Below are positions 27,830-37,900 of a DNA stretch of 64,000 nucleotides, piece by piece. This stretch comes from Sphingobacterium chuzhouense. Lineage in GTDB: Bacteria; Bacteroidota; Bacteroidia; Sphingobacteriales; Sphingobacteriaceae. The stretch lies in contig NZ_JACNYL010000002.1 of assembly GCF_014692525.1 (NCBI RefSeq), forward strand, positions 248,001 to 312,000, in the 5' to 3' direction. A program made the translations under genes and the position numbers. The notes under the pieces are model-generated. The model made no database searches. It worked only from the letters and a program-made list of their open reading frames with translations, and was not told the origin of the DNA. Each line of letters opens with the position of its first letter. Position 1 is the first letter of the stretch.

Positions 27830-27922
27830 TGATGAGTTATAATAGAATTAAACCGTAAATGTATAAAAAGTGAAATGTAACGGGCAATTGTATTAGTCCA
27901 ATTAAATCACGAACAAAGAGAT

Positions 27923-28165
27923 ATGTCAGAAAAAAAACAGCATTATACTTCACAGCCAAAATCCGGCTTTGTTTTTGAAAAAATAAACTATCAACTGTTT
28001 ATTGCCAGCGTGCTGGTGGTTGTTCTGGGTTTCATCCTCATGATGGGCACAGAAGATATTTACAGTTTCACAAAGATAACGCTAGCTCCTTTCGTGGTTG
28101 TCCTCGGATTTGCTTTAGGCTTCGTTGCTATTTTATACAAACCCAAAAACAAAAAAAATAATTAA
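27923..28165 (+). CDS. DUF3098 small membrane protein
   Basis: An 80-aa protein with two hydrophobic helices (about 26-44 and 52-72) separated by MGTEDIYSFTKITLAP, recognised as DUF3098. In many Bacteroidota it sits between ftsX and uppP, as here, which suggests an envelope role; its function is unknown. The stop lies 2 bp before the uppP start, so translation is probably coupled. Confidence 0.85.
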   Translation: MSEKKQHYTSQPKSGFVFEKINYQLFIASVLVVVLGFILMMGTEDIYSFTKITLAPFVVVLGFALGFVAILYKPKNKKNN

Positions 28166-28167
28166 GA

Positions 28168-28962
28168 ATGACCTATTTTCAGGCGATTGTCTTGGCAATC
28201 ATTGAAGGATTAACAGAATTTTTACCTGTTTCTTCGACAGGTCATATGATTATCGGAACAGCATTAATGGGTATGGAGCCCACTCCTTTCGTCAAACTGT
28301 TTACCATCGTTATACAGCTCGGTACGATCCTTTCCGTTTTAGTTTTATACTATCGGCGGTTCTTTAAATCACTCGACTTTTATTATAAGCTGGTAGTCGC
28401 TGCTATCCCAGCTTCTATACTTGGATTGGTGCTTAACGATTTCATTGATTCTCTTTTAGAAAGTCCGTTGATGGTAGCGGTAATGCTAGTCATTGGCGGT
28501 GTCATTCTATTATTTGTGGACAGATGGTTTAACAAACCTCAAGTCGATAATTCGGATGATATTTCTTACAAACAAGCATTTATCATCGGTTGGTATCAAT
28601 GTTTGGCGCTGATTCCTGGAACGTCACGTTCGGCAAGTACGATAGTTGGCGGTATGACCCAAAGTCTGACCCGCAAAGCCGCTGCCGAATTTTCTTTCTT
28701 TTTGGCCATTCCAATGATGGCGGGCGCTTCTGTTGTTAAACTTTATAAATTCTTTAAAGAAGGCCATGTTTTTACCGGTGAAGAAATAAATCTCCTTATC
28801 GTTGGTAATGTGGTCGGTTTTATTGTCGCCATAATTGCCATTAAAAGCTTTATCAGCGTATTGACAAAATATGGTTTTAAAGCGTTCGGATGGTATCGTA
28901 TTATTGTGGGACTCGTGATTATTGGATTATTATTGAGCGGACATAGCCTTGAAATTATATAA
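28168..28962 (+). CDS. uppP: Undecaprenyl-diphosphate phosphatase
   Basis: Integral membrane phosphatase (264 aa, BacA/UppP family) that dephosphorylates undecaprenyl pyrophosphate and so recycles the lipid carrier for peptidoglycan and glycans. Both catalytic regions are present: EGLTEFLPVSSTGHMII near residue 13 and LIPGTSRSASTIVGGMTQSL near 150, supplying the essential Glu, Ser, His and Arg. About eight membrane segments. It lies 2 bp after DUF3098 and directly abuts truB. Confidence 0.96.
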   Translation: MTYFQAIVLAIIEGLTEFLPVSSTGHMIIGTALMGMEPTPFVKLFTIVIQLGTILSVLVLYYRRFFKSLDFYYKLVVAAIPASILGLVLNDFIDSLLESPLMVAVMLVIGGVILLFVDRWFNKPQVDNSDDISYKQAFIIGWYQCLALIPGTSRSASTIVGGMTQSLTRKAAAEFSFFLAIPMMAGASVVKLYKFFKEGHVFTGEEINLLIVGNVVGFIVAIIAIKSFISVLTKYGFKAFGWYRIIVGLVIIGLLLSGHSLEII

Positions 28963-29685
28963 ATGACAAACGTAGAAGAAACCGTATCTTCTCTATTCAA
29001 TTTTGCAGAAGGTGAGGTTCTATTGGTTGATAAACCCTTGGATTGGACCAGTTTTGATGTGGTAGGTAAGCTCCGCAATAGTATGAAGCCTCAAAAAATT
29101 AAAGTAGGCCATGCCGGAACCCTCGATCCCTTGGCAACTGGATTATTGATTATCTGTACAGGTAAATTCACAAAACGAATAGACTCTTTCCAGGCGGAAG
29201 ACAAAGAATATACGGGTGTGATTACATTGGGGGCAACTACCCCGTCCTATGATTTGGAAACAGTAGTTGATCAGACCTTCGATTATAAGCATATCACCGA
29301 AACTGAAATATATGAAACGGCACTACAATTTATAGGTGAAGTTGAACAGTACCCGCCCGCCCATTCGGCCATTAAAATAAAAGGAGAACGCGTATATGAA
29401 AAAGCACGACGCGGAGAAGATGTTGAATTGAAAGCACGGCGTATTACGATTAACCGCTTCGAAATAGAGAAAATCGAGATGCCCAATGTGTATTTTAGAA
29501 TCAGTTGTTCCAAAGGGACTTACATCCGCTCTATCGCACATGATTTTGGAAAGGCTTTGGGAATTGGCGCCCATCTCAGTCAGCTTAGACGTACCAAAAG
29601 TGGTGATTTTCATGTAGATAATGCCTGGAATTTGCAAGATTTAATTGAAAAAATTAAATTACACAAAAGAACGATTCAACAATAG
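28963..29685 (+). CDS. truB: tRNA pseudouridine(55) synthase
   Basis: TruB of 240 aa converts U55 of the tRNA T-loop to pseudouridine. Visible motifs are LLVDKPLDWTSFDVVGKLR near residue 20, the catalytic Asp in GHAGTLDPLATGLLIICTG near 50, YPPAHSAIKIKGERVYEKAR near 130 and CSKGTYIRSIAHDFGKALG near 182. It lacks the C-terminal PUA extension of some homologues. Its ATG follows the uppP stop without a gap. ribF follows 21 bp later. Confidence 0.96.
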   Translation: MTNVEETVSSLFNFAEGEVLLVDKPLDWTSFDVVGKLRNSMKPQKIKVGHAGTLDPLATGLLIICTGKFTKRIDSFQAEDKEYTGVITLGATTPSYDLETVVDQTFDYKHITETEIYETALQFIGEVEQYPPAHSAIKIKGERVYEKARRGEDVELKARRITINRFEIEKIEMPNVYFRISCSKGTYIRSIAHDFGKALGIGAHLSQLRRTKSGDFHVDNAWNLQDLIEKIKLHKRTIQQ

Positions 29686-29706
29686 ACAAACAACTAATTA
29701 TAAGTA

Positions 29707-30684
29707 GTGAAAATATATAAAAGTTTAGATGAGTTTGAACCACTCTCAAATGCTGTCGTAACCATTGGCACATTTGACGGTGTACATATTGGCCATCAAA
29801 AAATCTTATCCAAATTAAGGGAATGTGCTGCAGAAGGAAATGGCGAAACTATCTTACTTACTTTTTTTCCGCATCCCCGTCTAATCATCAATCCGGATGA
29901 CGATAATTTGCGTCTTATTAACGATATAGAGGAAAAGACCCATCGATTAGCCTTATCGGGAATTGACCACTTAATCATTACGCCCTTTACACGTGATTTC
30001 TCCAATCAATCACCGGAAGAATACATCAGTAATGTTTTGGTTGGCCGACTAGGCACAAAACAGATTGTGATTGGATACGACCATCATTTTGGCAAAGACA
30101 GACAGGGCTCTATCAAGGATCTAAAAGAGCTGGCCGAGATATATGACTACGCTGTTGAACAGATCCCGGAACAGGATATCGAGGATGTTGCCGTATCATC
30201 TACCAAAATCCGGGAATCCTTAATAAAAGGGGACATCGAAACTGCAAACAAATATTTAGGTTATCCATTTGAACTGACCGGTACTGTCGTACGTGGCGAT
30301 CAAATCGGTCGGGAGATCGGTTTCCCTACCGCGAACCTTAACGTACACGAAGCACATAAACTTATCCCGGCGTATGGCATTTATGCGGTAGAAGTGGAAA
30401 TATACGCCAATATGTCCACCGTCCATACCGGCGAGTATGTCGCTCCACAACCCGACCGCATAGCAAAAGGAATGGCGTATATTGGTACCCGCCCAACAGT
30501 GGATGGCATGAACCGAAAGATTGAGATCAACTTATTGGATTTTAAAGATGATATTTATTCCGCGACTCTACGGGTTAAGTTTCTTAGGTTTATCCGCCAC
30601 GATCAATGGTTTGATTCATTGGAAGCTATGCGCAACCAGATTAAAGAAGACGAAAAAAGTATTCGGGAATATTTCGGGATATAG
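29707..30684 (+). CDS. ribF: Bifunctional riboflavin kinase/FAD synthetase
   Basis: Makes FMN from riboflavin and FAD from FMN (325 aa). The N-terminal FMN adenylyltransferase domain shows TIGTFDGVHIGHQKIL near residue 20 and SSTKIRESL near 160. The C-terminal riboflavin kinase domain shows GREIGFPTANLNV near 200 and MAYIGTRPTVDG near 258. The start codon is GTG (MKIYKSLDEFEPL). Last gene of the ftsX run. Its stop lies one base from the end of convergent ispE, with no room for a conventional terminator. Confidence 0.96.
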   Translation: MKIYKSLDEFEPLSNAVVTIGTFDGVHIGHQKILSKLRECAAEGNGETILLTFFPHPRLIINPDDDNLRLINDIEEKTHRLALSGIDHLIITPFTRDFSNQSPEEYISNVLVGRLGTKQIVIGYDHHFGKDRQGSIKDLKELAEIYDYAVEQIPEQDIEDVAVSSTKIRESLIKGDIETANKYLGYPFELTGTVVRGDQIGREIGFPTANLNVHEAHKLIPAYGIYAVEVEIYANMSTVHTGEYVAPQPDRIAKGMAYIGTRPTVDGMNRKIEINLLDFKDDIYSATLRVKFLRFIRHDQWFDSLEAMRNQIKEDEKSIREYFGI

Positions 30685-30685
30685 C

Positions 30686-31501
30686 TTAAATTACTATCGG
30701 ATAATAAACATGCCCCAAGTCATTTAAAACGGTTAAATCAACAGGCTTCGGAAATATACCGTATACTGCTGATCCGGAACCGGACATGGAAGCATATATG
30801 GCTCCTTGCGCATATAAAGCTAATTTGATTTCCCTTATAATGGGGTATTTTTCAAAGACACCTTCTTCAAAGTCATTTTTAATATAAAATTTCCAGTCCT
30901 GTATAGGGAAACGTAGCACTTCCCGCAAATCTTCTTTTGCAGGACGGGGTACGATATGTTGATATGCCTCTGCGGTAGCTATATTTATTTCGGGCTTAAC
31001 AAGCACCAAGAATTTATCTGACAGGTCTATTGAAACAGGAGAGAAATCTATTCCGATTCCTTCGGCATAACGCGGCTTGTTCTGAATAAAAAAGGGGCAA
31101 TCGGCTCCCAATTTGGCTGCTTCCTCTTCCAGCTGTAAAGCAGAAAGTCCCACATTAAATTTCTCATTAAGCATTTTCAGCACAAATGCTCCATCTGACG
31201 ACCCTCCTCCTAAACCTGCTCCATAAGGGATCTGTTTATGTAAATGAATATGTACCGGAGGTAAACTAAATCTTTCTGCAAGCAATCGGTAAGCCTTTAG
31301 ACACAGATTGTTATCCTCTATCGGTAAATGTAGCCCTGTAATTTCCAGTGTTGTTTTATTAGCACATTCCCTTGATGTGATTTCTATAATGTCGTATAAC
31401 GGAAAAGGGCAAAATACGGATTCTAATAAATGATAGCCATCGGCACGCTTGCCGACAATATTTAGTCCAATATTGATTTTAGCGTTAGCAAATGAAATCA
31501 T
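30686..31501 (-). CDS. ispE: 4-diphosphocytidyl-2-C-methyl-D-erythritol kinase
   Basis: GHMP kinase of 271 aa in the MEP (non-mevalonate) isoprenoid pathway; phosphorylates CDP-methylerythritol. Visible motifs are ANAKINIGLNIVGKRADGYH (substrate-binding Lys and His near residues 8-24), the ATP loop IPYGAGLGGGSSDGAF near 90 and MSGSGSAVYGIFPKP near 240. The catalytic Lys and Asp pair typical of IspE is consistent with these positions. It is monocistronic, and its presence implies that this organism makes isoprenoids by the MEP route. Confidence 0.96.
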   Translation of the reverse strand: MISFANAKINIGLNIVGKRADGYHLLESVFCPFPLYDIIEITSRECANKTTLEITGLHLPIEDNNLCLKAYRLLAERFSLPPVHIHLHKQIPYGAGLGGGSSDGAFVLKMLNEKFNVGLSALQLEEEAAKLGADCPFFIQNKPRYAEGIGIDFSPVSIDLSDKFLVLVKPEINIATAEAYQHIVPRPAKEDLREVLRFPIQDWKFYIKNDFEEGVFEKYPIIREIKLALYAQGAIYASMSGSGSAVYGIFPKPVDLTVLNDLGHVYYPIVI

Positions 31502-31824
31502 AATGCAATGATAGTTAAAAGTTCTTTTTTTCCGTAAAAAAGAACCAAAAACCTCGTCACTTCGGATATTTGAAAGGATTTTTTAGTGCAAAAAGGAAAA
31601 TTCTACATACTTCAAATCTCCGGATGTGACAATTTAAAGTTAAGGAAGGGATCATGCAATTGTATTATCCCATTCTTAACCTTCTTAATTAAAAGCCACG
31701 TCACGGCTCAAACGACACAAAATAATATATTAAACATTCATTAAACCTTAACAGCGAAGGTTTAACGAAGCTTTTGCTAAAAAGCATCTGAGTTTGTAAC
31801 TTGCAAAGTTCGTAAAGGAAATAT
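31502..31824. other. 323-bp intergenic region before the PUL regulator
   Basis: No gene seen. It holds three dyads: GTTCTTTTTT / AAAAAAGAAC at 31521-31545; an imperfect 14-bp dyad at 31639-31652 and 31667-31680 (GTTAAGGAAGGGAT / ATCCCATTCTTAAC); and the perfect dyad at 31741-31765. The last is best placed to control the regulator gene. Confidence 0.55.
31741..31765. promoter_or_regulatory. Perfect 9-bp inverted repeat upstream of the PUL regulator
   Basis: TTAAACCTT, 7 nt, AAGGTTTAA, centred about 72 bp before the regulator ATG. It could be an operator. It differs from the ACTACATC motif at the two susC promoters, so a different protein would bind here. Confidence 0.45.
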
Positions 31825-34677
31825 ATGATATTACGTATCTTAAATTTGTTGTTTTGTTTACTTCTAAGCGTATACTGTTATGGACAGTCCATTTCCTCTA
31901 TCGGGAGTCCGTATGTACAGAATTATACCAAATCGCAATATAAAGCAGGAAACCAGAACTGGAGTATCGATCAAGGACAAGATGGCGTGATATATACCGC
32001 TAATGGCGATGGCGTGATTACATTTGATGGCGCTTACTGGGAAATATACCCCTTAAAAAACAAAGTTGGTGCAAGAAGTGTACGTGTAGCGAGCGACGGG
32101 AAGATATATGCCGGCGGTAAGGAAGAATTTGGTTATTTCGAAAAGAAGAACGGAAAGCTTCAATATCACTCTTTAACTTATTTGGTTGAACCCGATATTA
32201 TTCAAAACGACGAAATATGGAAAATTCTCTTCACGGGTGATTCGGTCATCTTTCAATCGTTTTCTAAATTTTATCTTCTACATCAGGATAAAATAACAAC
32301 ACATTATGGTAATGGAGAACCTTTTCTCTTTGCCCATCAAGCGACAGAACGTATTTGGTTGGAAAAGATTCCAAGTGGATTAAGTGCTTGGGGGCCGAAT
32401 GGCTTTACGCCGCTGGAAACACGGCTAACCAATGTACTCGTGCTTCTTCCCTTTAGTGCAAACGAGATACTGGTCGGGACAGCAAAAGAAGGACTCTTTC
32501 TGCTGAACGAAAACGGCAAAGCTACTCCATGGAACACGAATTCCCAATTAAGTCAACTTCTTAAAGAAGCGCAAATAAATAACGGCATTAAGATAGACAA
32601 TAATACATTCGCGTTCGGAACAATAAAAAATGGCATTTTCATTGCCGATAAAACAGGAAAAATCCTCCAACATATCCACAAACGAAATGGGCTTCAAAAC
32701 AATACCGTACTTAGCATGGTATTGGATAAACAAGGGAATATATGGGCCGGCTTGGATAATGGTATCGACCGTATAGAAGTTAACTCCCCTTTTTATTATT
32801 ACAAGGATATTTTTGGAGAATTGGGTACAGTATACACCATCAAGGTATTTCAAGACAAAATCTATCTTGGAACTAATCAAGGTTTATTTTATAGCGAGTG
32901 GACGGCATACAGCTATCTTCAACAGCTTCAATTCCGATTCATTCCTAATTCTCAAGGACAGGTATGGTCGTTGGAAACATTCAATAATCAACTTATCTGC
33001 GGACACAATGACGGTACTTTTTTAGTTAAAGGCAACCGTATAGAACGAATATCCGATTGGACAGGAGGTTGGCAAAACATCCAGCTCACACCAAATGCTC
33101 CGTTTTTTATACAGGGCAACTATACTGGGATAGCATTATTTGAAGACCGCCAGGGGTGGCAGTTAAACTATAAATTTGAAGAACCAAAACAAGCTGTCCT
33201 CAAACTCTATCCCTGGGAGAATAAGACTTTTTGGGCGGTGTTTAACAATAGTATTCAACTTTTAGAAGTATCGACAATCGATCCGTCCCTAAAAACTTTA
33301 GAGACTTTCTCTTTCACCGAAGATTTCCCAGACATCCAACGAATCACGCCTACTAGCATACGGGGTAATACGGTTTTCGCCACCGATAAGGGTATTTTCA
33401 CTTACGACAAGGTATTAGGTAAATTCGATGTATACGACGATTTAAATAAATCACTCGGATCCTTTGCACAATCCGCTAGAATCAAAGAACGTGACGACGC
33501 TACATACATCTTTATCAACGATGGGCGATTTGCTTTAGTGGAATGGAAAGAAAACGTAATTCGCATTGATTCTGCAACTTTTAATGTGTTGGAAAACACC
33601 GTTATGAAAAACTATGAAAATGTAGAGTTTGCTGCAGATCGGTTTCTTTTTGCGCTCGATAACGGCTTCGTTGCCTACAATCCGCATTTTAAACATAACT
33701 TGCCTATTGAAAGTCCAATTATCAAGGGATTACAGGATATTTCGACATTGAGCAGCGATTCCGTTCGTTATCTGGAGATTGATAAATCCATCCCTTATAA
33801 TCACAACAATATACGTGTCCTATTCTCCTCTCCGTGGTATTCCAGTACGCCACTAAGGTATCAGTATCAACTAGAGGGTTACCACAATAAATGGTCAAGT
33901 CCTTCCGAAACACCCTATATTGACTTTACGAATCTTTCTTGGGGAAGCTATACGTTCAAAGTTCGAGCGATTGCAACGAACGGACAGGTCTCAAACATTA
34001 GTCAAATAACATTCACGATTAATCCACCATTCTATTTACAATGGCCTGCACTTCTTTTATATATTGTTATACTGGTAGCAGTCATCATGATCATCCGACG
34101 TCGTATCATCGAGAAGATAAAACAAGATAAACTTCAATTAAGACAAAAGCTTCGTCGTCGCCAGGAGGAATTGTTACGCCGTGAAGCCGAACAAAATGAG
34201 AAGAAATTCATGCAGTTGAAGAATGAGCAATTGGAGCAGGAATTAGAGCAAAAAAATCGGGAACTTGCCAATGTAGCTACCAATATTGTATACAAAAATG
34301 AGCTATTGAATAATTTGCAAGAAGAACTCTTCCATATCAAAGATAAAGACGGTAATAAACTATCCACCGACCAATTGCAGAAAATAAACAAGCTCGTGGA
34401 CAATGCACGCAGTGATGAACGCGATTGGGATATATTCGAAAAGAGCTTTAATGAATCTCATGAAAATTTCTTTAAAAAACTAAAGGCTGATTATCCTTCC
34501 TTATCGCCAAATGATCTTAAGCTCTGCGCTTATTTACGACTCAATATGTCTAGCAAAGACATTGCCTCCTTACTCAACATCACAACACGGGGTGTAGAGG
34601 TAAGACGTTACCGTTTGCGTAAAAAATTTGATTTACCAACCGAGAAAAACCTGAGCGAATTTTTATTAGAACGCTAA
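31825..34677 (+). CDS. Membrane-spanning one-component regulator (propeller, Y_Y_Y, LuxR-type HTH)
   Basis: A 950-aa transcription regulator resembling hybrid two-component systems of PULs but without kinase or receiver domains. In order: a Sec signal peptide (1-20); a periplasmic beta-propeller built of two-component-regulator-propeller repeats (about 30-640, for example DGVIYTANGDGVITFDG and NTVLSMVLDKQGNIWAGLDN); a Y_Y_Y domain (about 655-735, RYQYQLEGYHNKWSS); one membrane helix (about 740-758); a Lys/Glu/Gln-rich coiled coil (about 765-830); and a C-terminal LuxR/GerE-like HTH (about 890-947, LSPNDLKLCAYLRLNMSSKDIASLLN). It would sense an oligosaccharide in the periplasm and act on DNA while membrane-bound. 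It lies directly upstream of the duplicated susC promoters. Confidence 0.88.
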   Translation: MILRILNLLFCLLLSVYCYGQSISSIGSPYVQNYTKSQYKAGNQNWSIDQGQDGVIYTANGDGVITFDGAYWEIYPLKNKVGARSVRVASDGKIYAGGKEEFGYFEKKNGKLQYHSLTYLVEPDIIQNDEIWKILFTGDSVIFQSFSKFYLLHQDKITTHYGNGEPFLFAHQATERIWLEKIPSGLSAWGPNGFTPLETRLTNVLVLLPFSANEILVGTAKEGLFLLNENGKATPWNTNSQLSQLLKEAQINNGIKIDNNTFAFGTIKNGIFIADKTGKILQHIHKRNGLQNNTVLSMVLDKQGNIWAGLDNGIDRIEVNSPFYYYKDIFGELGTVYTIKVFQDKIYLGTNQGLFYSEWTAYSYLQQLQFRFIPNSQGQVWSLETFNNQLICGHNDGTFLVKGNRIERISDWTGGWQNIQLTPNAPFFIQGNYTGIALFEDRQGWQLNYKFEEPKQAVLKLYPWENKTFWAVFNNSIQLLEVSTIDPSLKTLETFSFTEDFPDIQRITPTSIRGNTVFATDKGIFTYDKVLGKFDVYDDLNKSLGSFAQSARIKERDDATYIFINDGRFALVEWKENVIRIDSATFNVLENTVMKNYENVEFAADRFLFALDNGFVAYNPHFKHNLPIESPIIKGLQDISTLSSDSVRYLEIDKSIPYNHNNIRVLFSSPWYSSTPLRYQYQLEGYHNKWSSPSETPYIDFTNLSWGSYTFKVRAIATNGQVSNISQITFTINPPFYLQWPALLLYIVILVAVIMIIRRRIIEKIKQDKLQLRQKLRRRQEELLRREAEQNEKKFMQLKNEQLEQELEQKNRELANVATNIVYKNELLNNLQEELFHIKDKDGNKLSTDQLQKINKLVDNARSDERDWDIFEKSFNESHENFFKKLKADYPSLSPNDLKLCAYLRLNMSSKDIASLLNITTRGVEVRRYRLRKKFDLPTEKNLSEFLLER

Positions 34678-34680
34678 TAC

Positions 34681-34703
34681 ACTACATCAATGCTACTACA
34701 TCC
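34681..34703 (+). promoter_or_regulatory. Direct repeats ACTACATC upstream of the first PUL susC
   Basis: ACTACATCA at 34681 and ACTACATCC at 34695, starts 14 bp apart. The same pair with the same 14-bp step occurs at 41167 and 41181 before the second susC. Likely operator half-sites. Confidence 0.65.
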
Positions 34704-34704
34704 G

Positions 34705-34727
34705 AATAGTGTACTGAATACACTATT
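34705..34727. terminator. Hairpin just after the PUL regulator gene
   Basis: Perfect 9-bp arms AATAGTGTA / TACACTATT with loop CTGAA, 28 bp past the regulator stop. No T-tract follows, so it is either a weak terminator or an operator; it is absent from the equivalent place before the second susC. Confidence 0.4.
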
Positions 34728-34823
34728 ATGAAATTATTGTGCAGTTAAATTAAAACAATAAACACATGATTATTAGGTAATTAAAAAAATAATGCCAACC
34801 ATCCGTAGCAGTGTTATATCTAT

Positions 34824-34901
34824 GATGTAGTAATGTGAAACCAATTTATTTCTATAGCAAATTAATACACCACATATTTGCGTTATATTATATTTTATAA
34901 A
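34824..34901 (+). promoter_or_regulatory. Conserved promoter block of the first PUL susC
   Basis: Contains GTAGTAATGTGAAAC (34827-34841), AATACACCACAT (34864-34875) and TTTGCGTTATATTA from 34877. The same three elements in the same order occur at 41312-41375. TTTG is exactly 50 bp after the first element in both copies and would fit a Bacteroidota -33 element. GATGTAGT here is the reverse complement of ACTACATC. Confidence 0.65.
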
Positions 34902-34951
34902 TACGCGACCAATTGTGGTTCAACAGCTAATTAACTAAATAAACTAGTTCT

Positions 34952-37900
34952 ATGAGGAAGTTTTTTACTCTTTTATGGCTAACCTCTATCCTATCAATGG
35001 GGTACGCACAGGTTAGAACCGTTACCGGAACGGTGAAAGACAGTCAGTCTTTAATCGCTCTGCCGGGCGTCACTATTTCAGTGAAGTCTACCGGTCAGGG
35101 CACCCAAACAGATGAAGCCGGAAGGTTTTCAATTCAAGCCTCCTCCACCGATGTCTTGACATTTGGCTTTATCGGTTATACCACGCAAGAAGTGGAAATC
35201 AATAACCGAGCAATTGTGGACATCTTTTTAGAGTCCCATGACCAGGCCTTGGAAGAAGTTGTAGTAGTCGGTTATGGTACACAACGTAAAATTGATTTAA
35301 CGGGATCAATCACGCAAGTCAAAGGGGAAGAAATTGAGAATATGCCCAATACTAATCCAATCAGCTCGTTGCAAGGTAAAGTAGCCGGTCTTACAATAAG
35401 TAATTCTGGAAGTCCGGGAGCTGCACCTACAGTCCGCATTCGTGGGGTAAATAGTACGAACAGCTCTAGTCCACTTTATGTGGTTGACGGCGTGCTTCAT
35501 GACAATATTGATTTTTTGAGTCCGGGCGACATCGAGACCATTGATGTATTACGTGATCCGTCCTCTATTGCCATTTATGGTTTACGCGGCGCCAATGGTG
35601 TTATTGCGGTAACCTTAAAAAAAGCGGCAAGAGGACGTACCGCTGTCAACTTGAGCAGTTCCATCGGTTTCAATCGTGTCATTGACCGCATTGATGTAAC
35701 AGATGCGGAAGGATTCAAAAAACTACATGATGCAGATCGCGCGAACGCGGGCGATTCAAAATTTGATTATACAAATTACACCGCCAATACAGATTGGCAA
35801 GAATTAATTCTTAGAGATGGATTTCTCAGTAACAATACATTAGGTATCTCAAATAGCGGCGAAAAATCATCCACTCATTTTAGTTTAGGTTATAATAAAC
35901 AAAATGGTGTCGTTAAAAACGGTGATTATGAGCGGTTTACTGCACGACTGAACCAAGAATTGAAAATCAATGACCGTTTAAAAATAGGCGGTAACATCAG
36001 TGGGATGTACTGGAATATGCGCCCAACTGTCATCACCTTTACCAATGCGCTATGGGCTGCTCCCATCGTTCCTGTACAATACGATGAAAACACCTATTAC
36101 AGTATGCCTAGCTTCCAACGCGCTCAAGTCGGAAATCCAATTGCTACCCTACATAGGATGGACAATAAATCTTTACCTACGGGATATCGTTTCGTGGGAA
36201 GTTTATTTGCTGAATGGGAAATTATCGAAAATCTAAAGTGGAAATCAACCATATACGCCGATTTAGGGTTCAACAACACACGAGGTTATACCCCTCTCCC
36301 ATTCTATTTTATGAACTTAGGAGAATCGGAAGGTGAAAATACCATCACCTATGATGAAAACGTAAGAACGGCTGTATCACAAAAGCAAGAACAGTTCACT
36401 CGGTACCAACAAGATCATACTTTGACTTTTGAGAAAGCAATCGAAGAAGACCATAGATTAACCGCTATGGCTGGATTTACCACCGTGTTTACGCACAATC
36501 AAGAGATTAGCGGAAACAGACGAGATGCTGATTTGAATATCCCTGATGATCCCGATTTTTGGTATATCAATATTTCTAATCCCAATGCAAACCCTGGCAC
36601 ATTTGCAGGTCAAGGCACTAAAAATGCAATCGTGGGAGCTTTTGGGCGGGTGAATTATGCCTTTAGGGACAAATACTTGTTAAATGCAACTATCCGACGT
36701 GACGGAAGTTCTAAATTTGCACCAAAAAATAGATGGGGCACTTTTGGAAGTATTGGTTTAGGATGGGTTGTTTCTTCAGAAGATTTTTTTCAATCCATAG
36801 ATGTCGTAGATTTCTTGAAGTTACGTGCATCCTGGGGTAAAATAGGTAACCAAAACGGAATACGCGACAACATTTATCAACCCGGTCTTAGTACGAGCAG
36901 TTCCGCTATTTTTGGAGATAATATATATACGGCAGTCGGACCAGCGTATATACCAGATCCTAATCTGCGCTGGGAAGTCGTAGGTGGTGTCGATCTAGGT
37001 TTAGAATCCAAATTCTTAAACAATAAACTTAATTTGGAAGTAACTTGGTATGACAGGACGACCACCGATATCTTAACCTCACTTGTTATACCGAATACAG
37101 ATCGTTCTTATTTTACAAATCTCGGTAAAATCACCAACAGAGGGGTTGAGCTTACGTTAGGTTGGAATGACCGGATAAATGAAGATTTCACCTATAACGT
37201 GTCCGCAAACTACAGCTATAATAAAAATGTTGTTAATTCTATCGGCGATAATATTAATTTTCAAATTTTCGGAAACAATCAGGCCAACCTAACAGAAACC
37301 GGTAAATCCATTGGTTATTTTTATGGATATAGACAAATAGGTATTTATCAATCATTGAGCCAAATGGAAAATATGGCAACCATGAGTAATTCGCGACCTG
37401 GAGATATTGCATACGAAGATGTTGATGGCGACGGTGTAATTACTGACAAAGATAGAACTTATTTAGGTACACCTTTCCCACCGCATAATTTTGGCATCAA
37501 TATCAATTTAGGATATAAAGGTTTCGATTTTTTAATTCAGGGACAGGGAGTAGCGGGTAATCACATTCATGTACAACGACGACGAGCTAACTTCGCTCCC
37601 ATAAACTATGAAACCAATCGTTTGAACGCATGGACAGGACCGGGAACATCCAATGTTGAACCTATATTAGCCAGTAACCGCGGTGACAATTATTTGTTTA
37701 GCTCTTATTATCTAGAACCAGCTGATTTCTTTAGAATTAGAACACTTCAATTAGGTTATAACTTTAGCACTGGTTTATTAAATAATAGAATCAGAAAAGC
37801 AAGAGTATATGTAAGTGGCCAAAACATAAAAACCTGGAGTAAAGTCACAGGATATTCCCCAGAGGCCCCTATTAGTTCTATCACTGCAGGTGGAGCCGAT

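Noticed and set aside
19465..31501. Genomic island or prophage in the central housekeeping region
   Set aside because: Gene order (ftsX, DUF3098, uppP, truB, ribF) is typical of the phylum and no integrase, transposase or attachment repeats were found.
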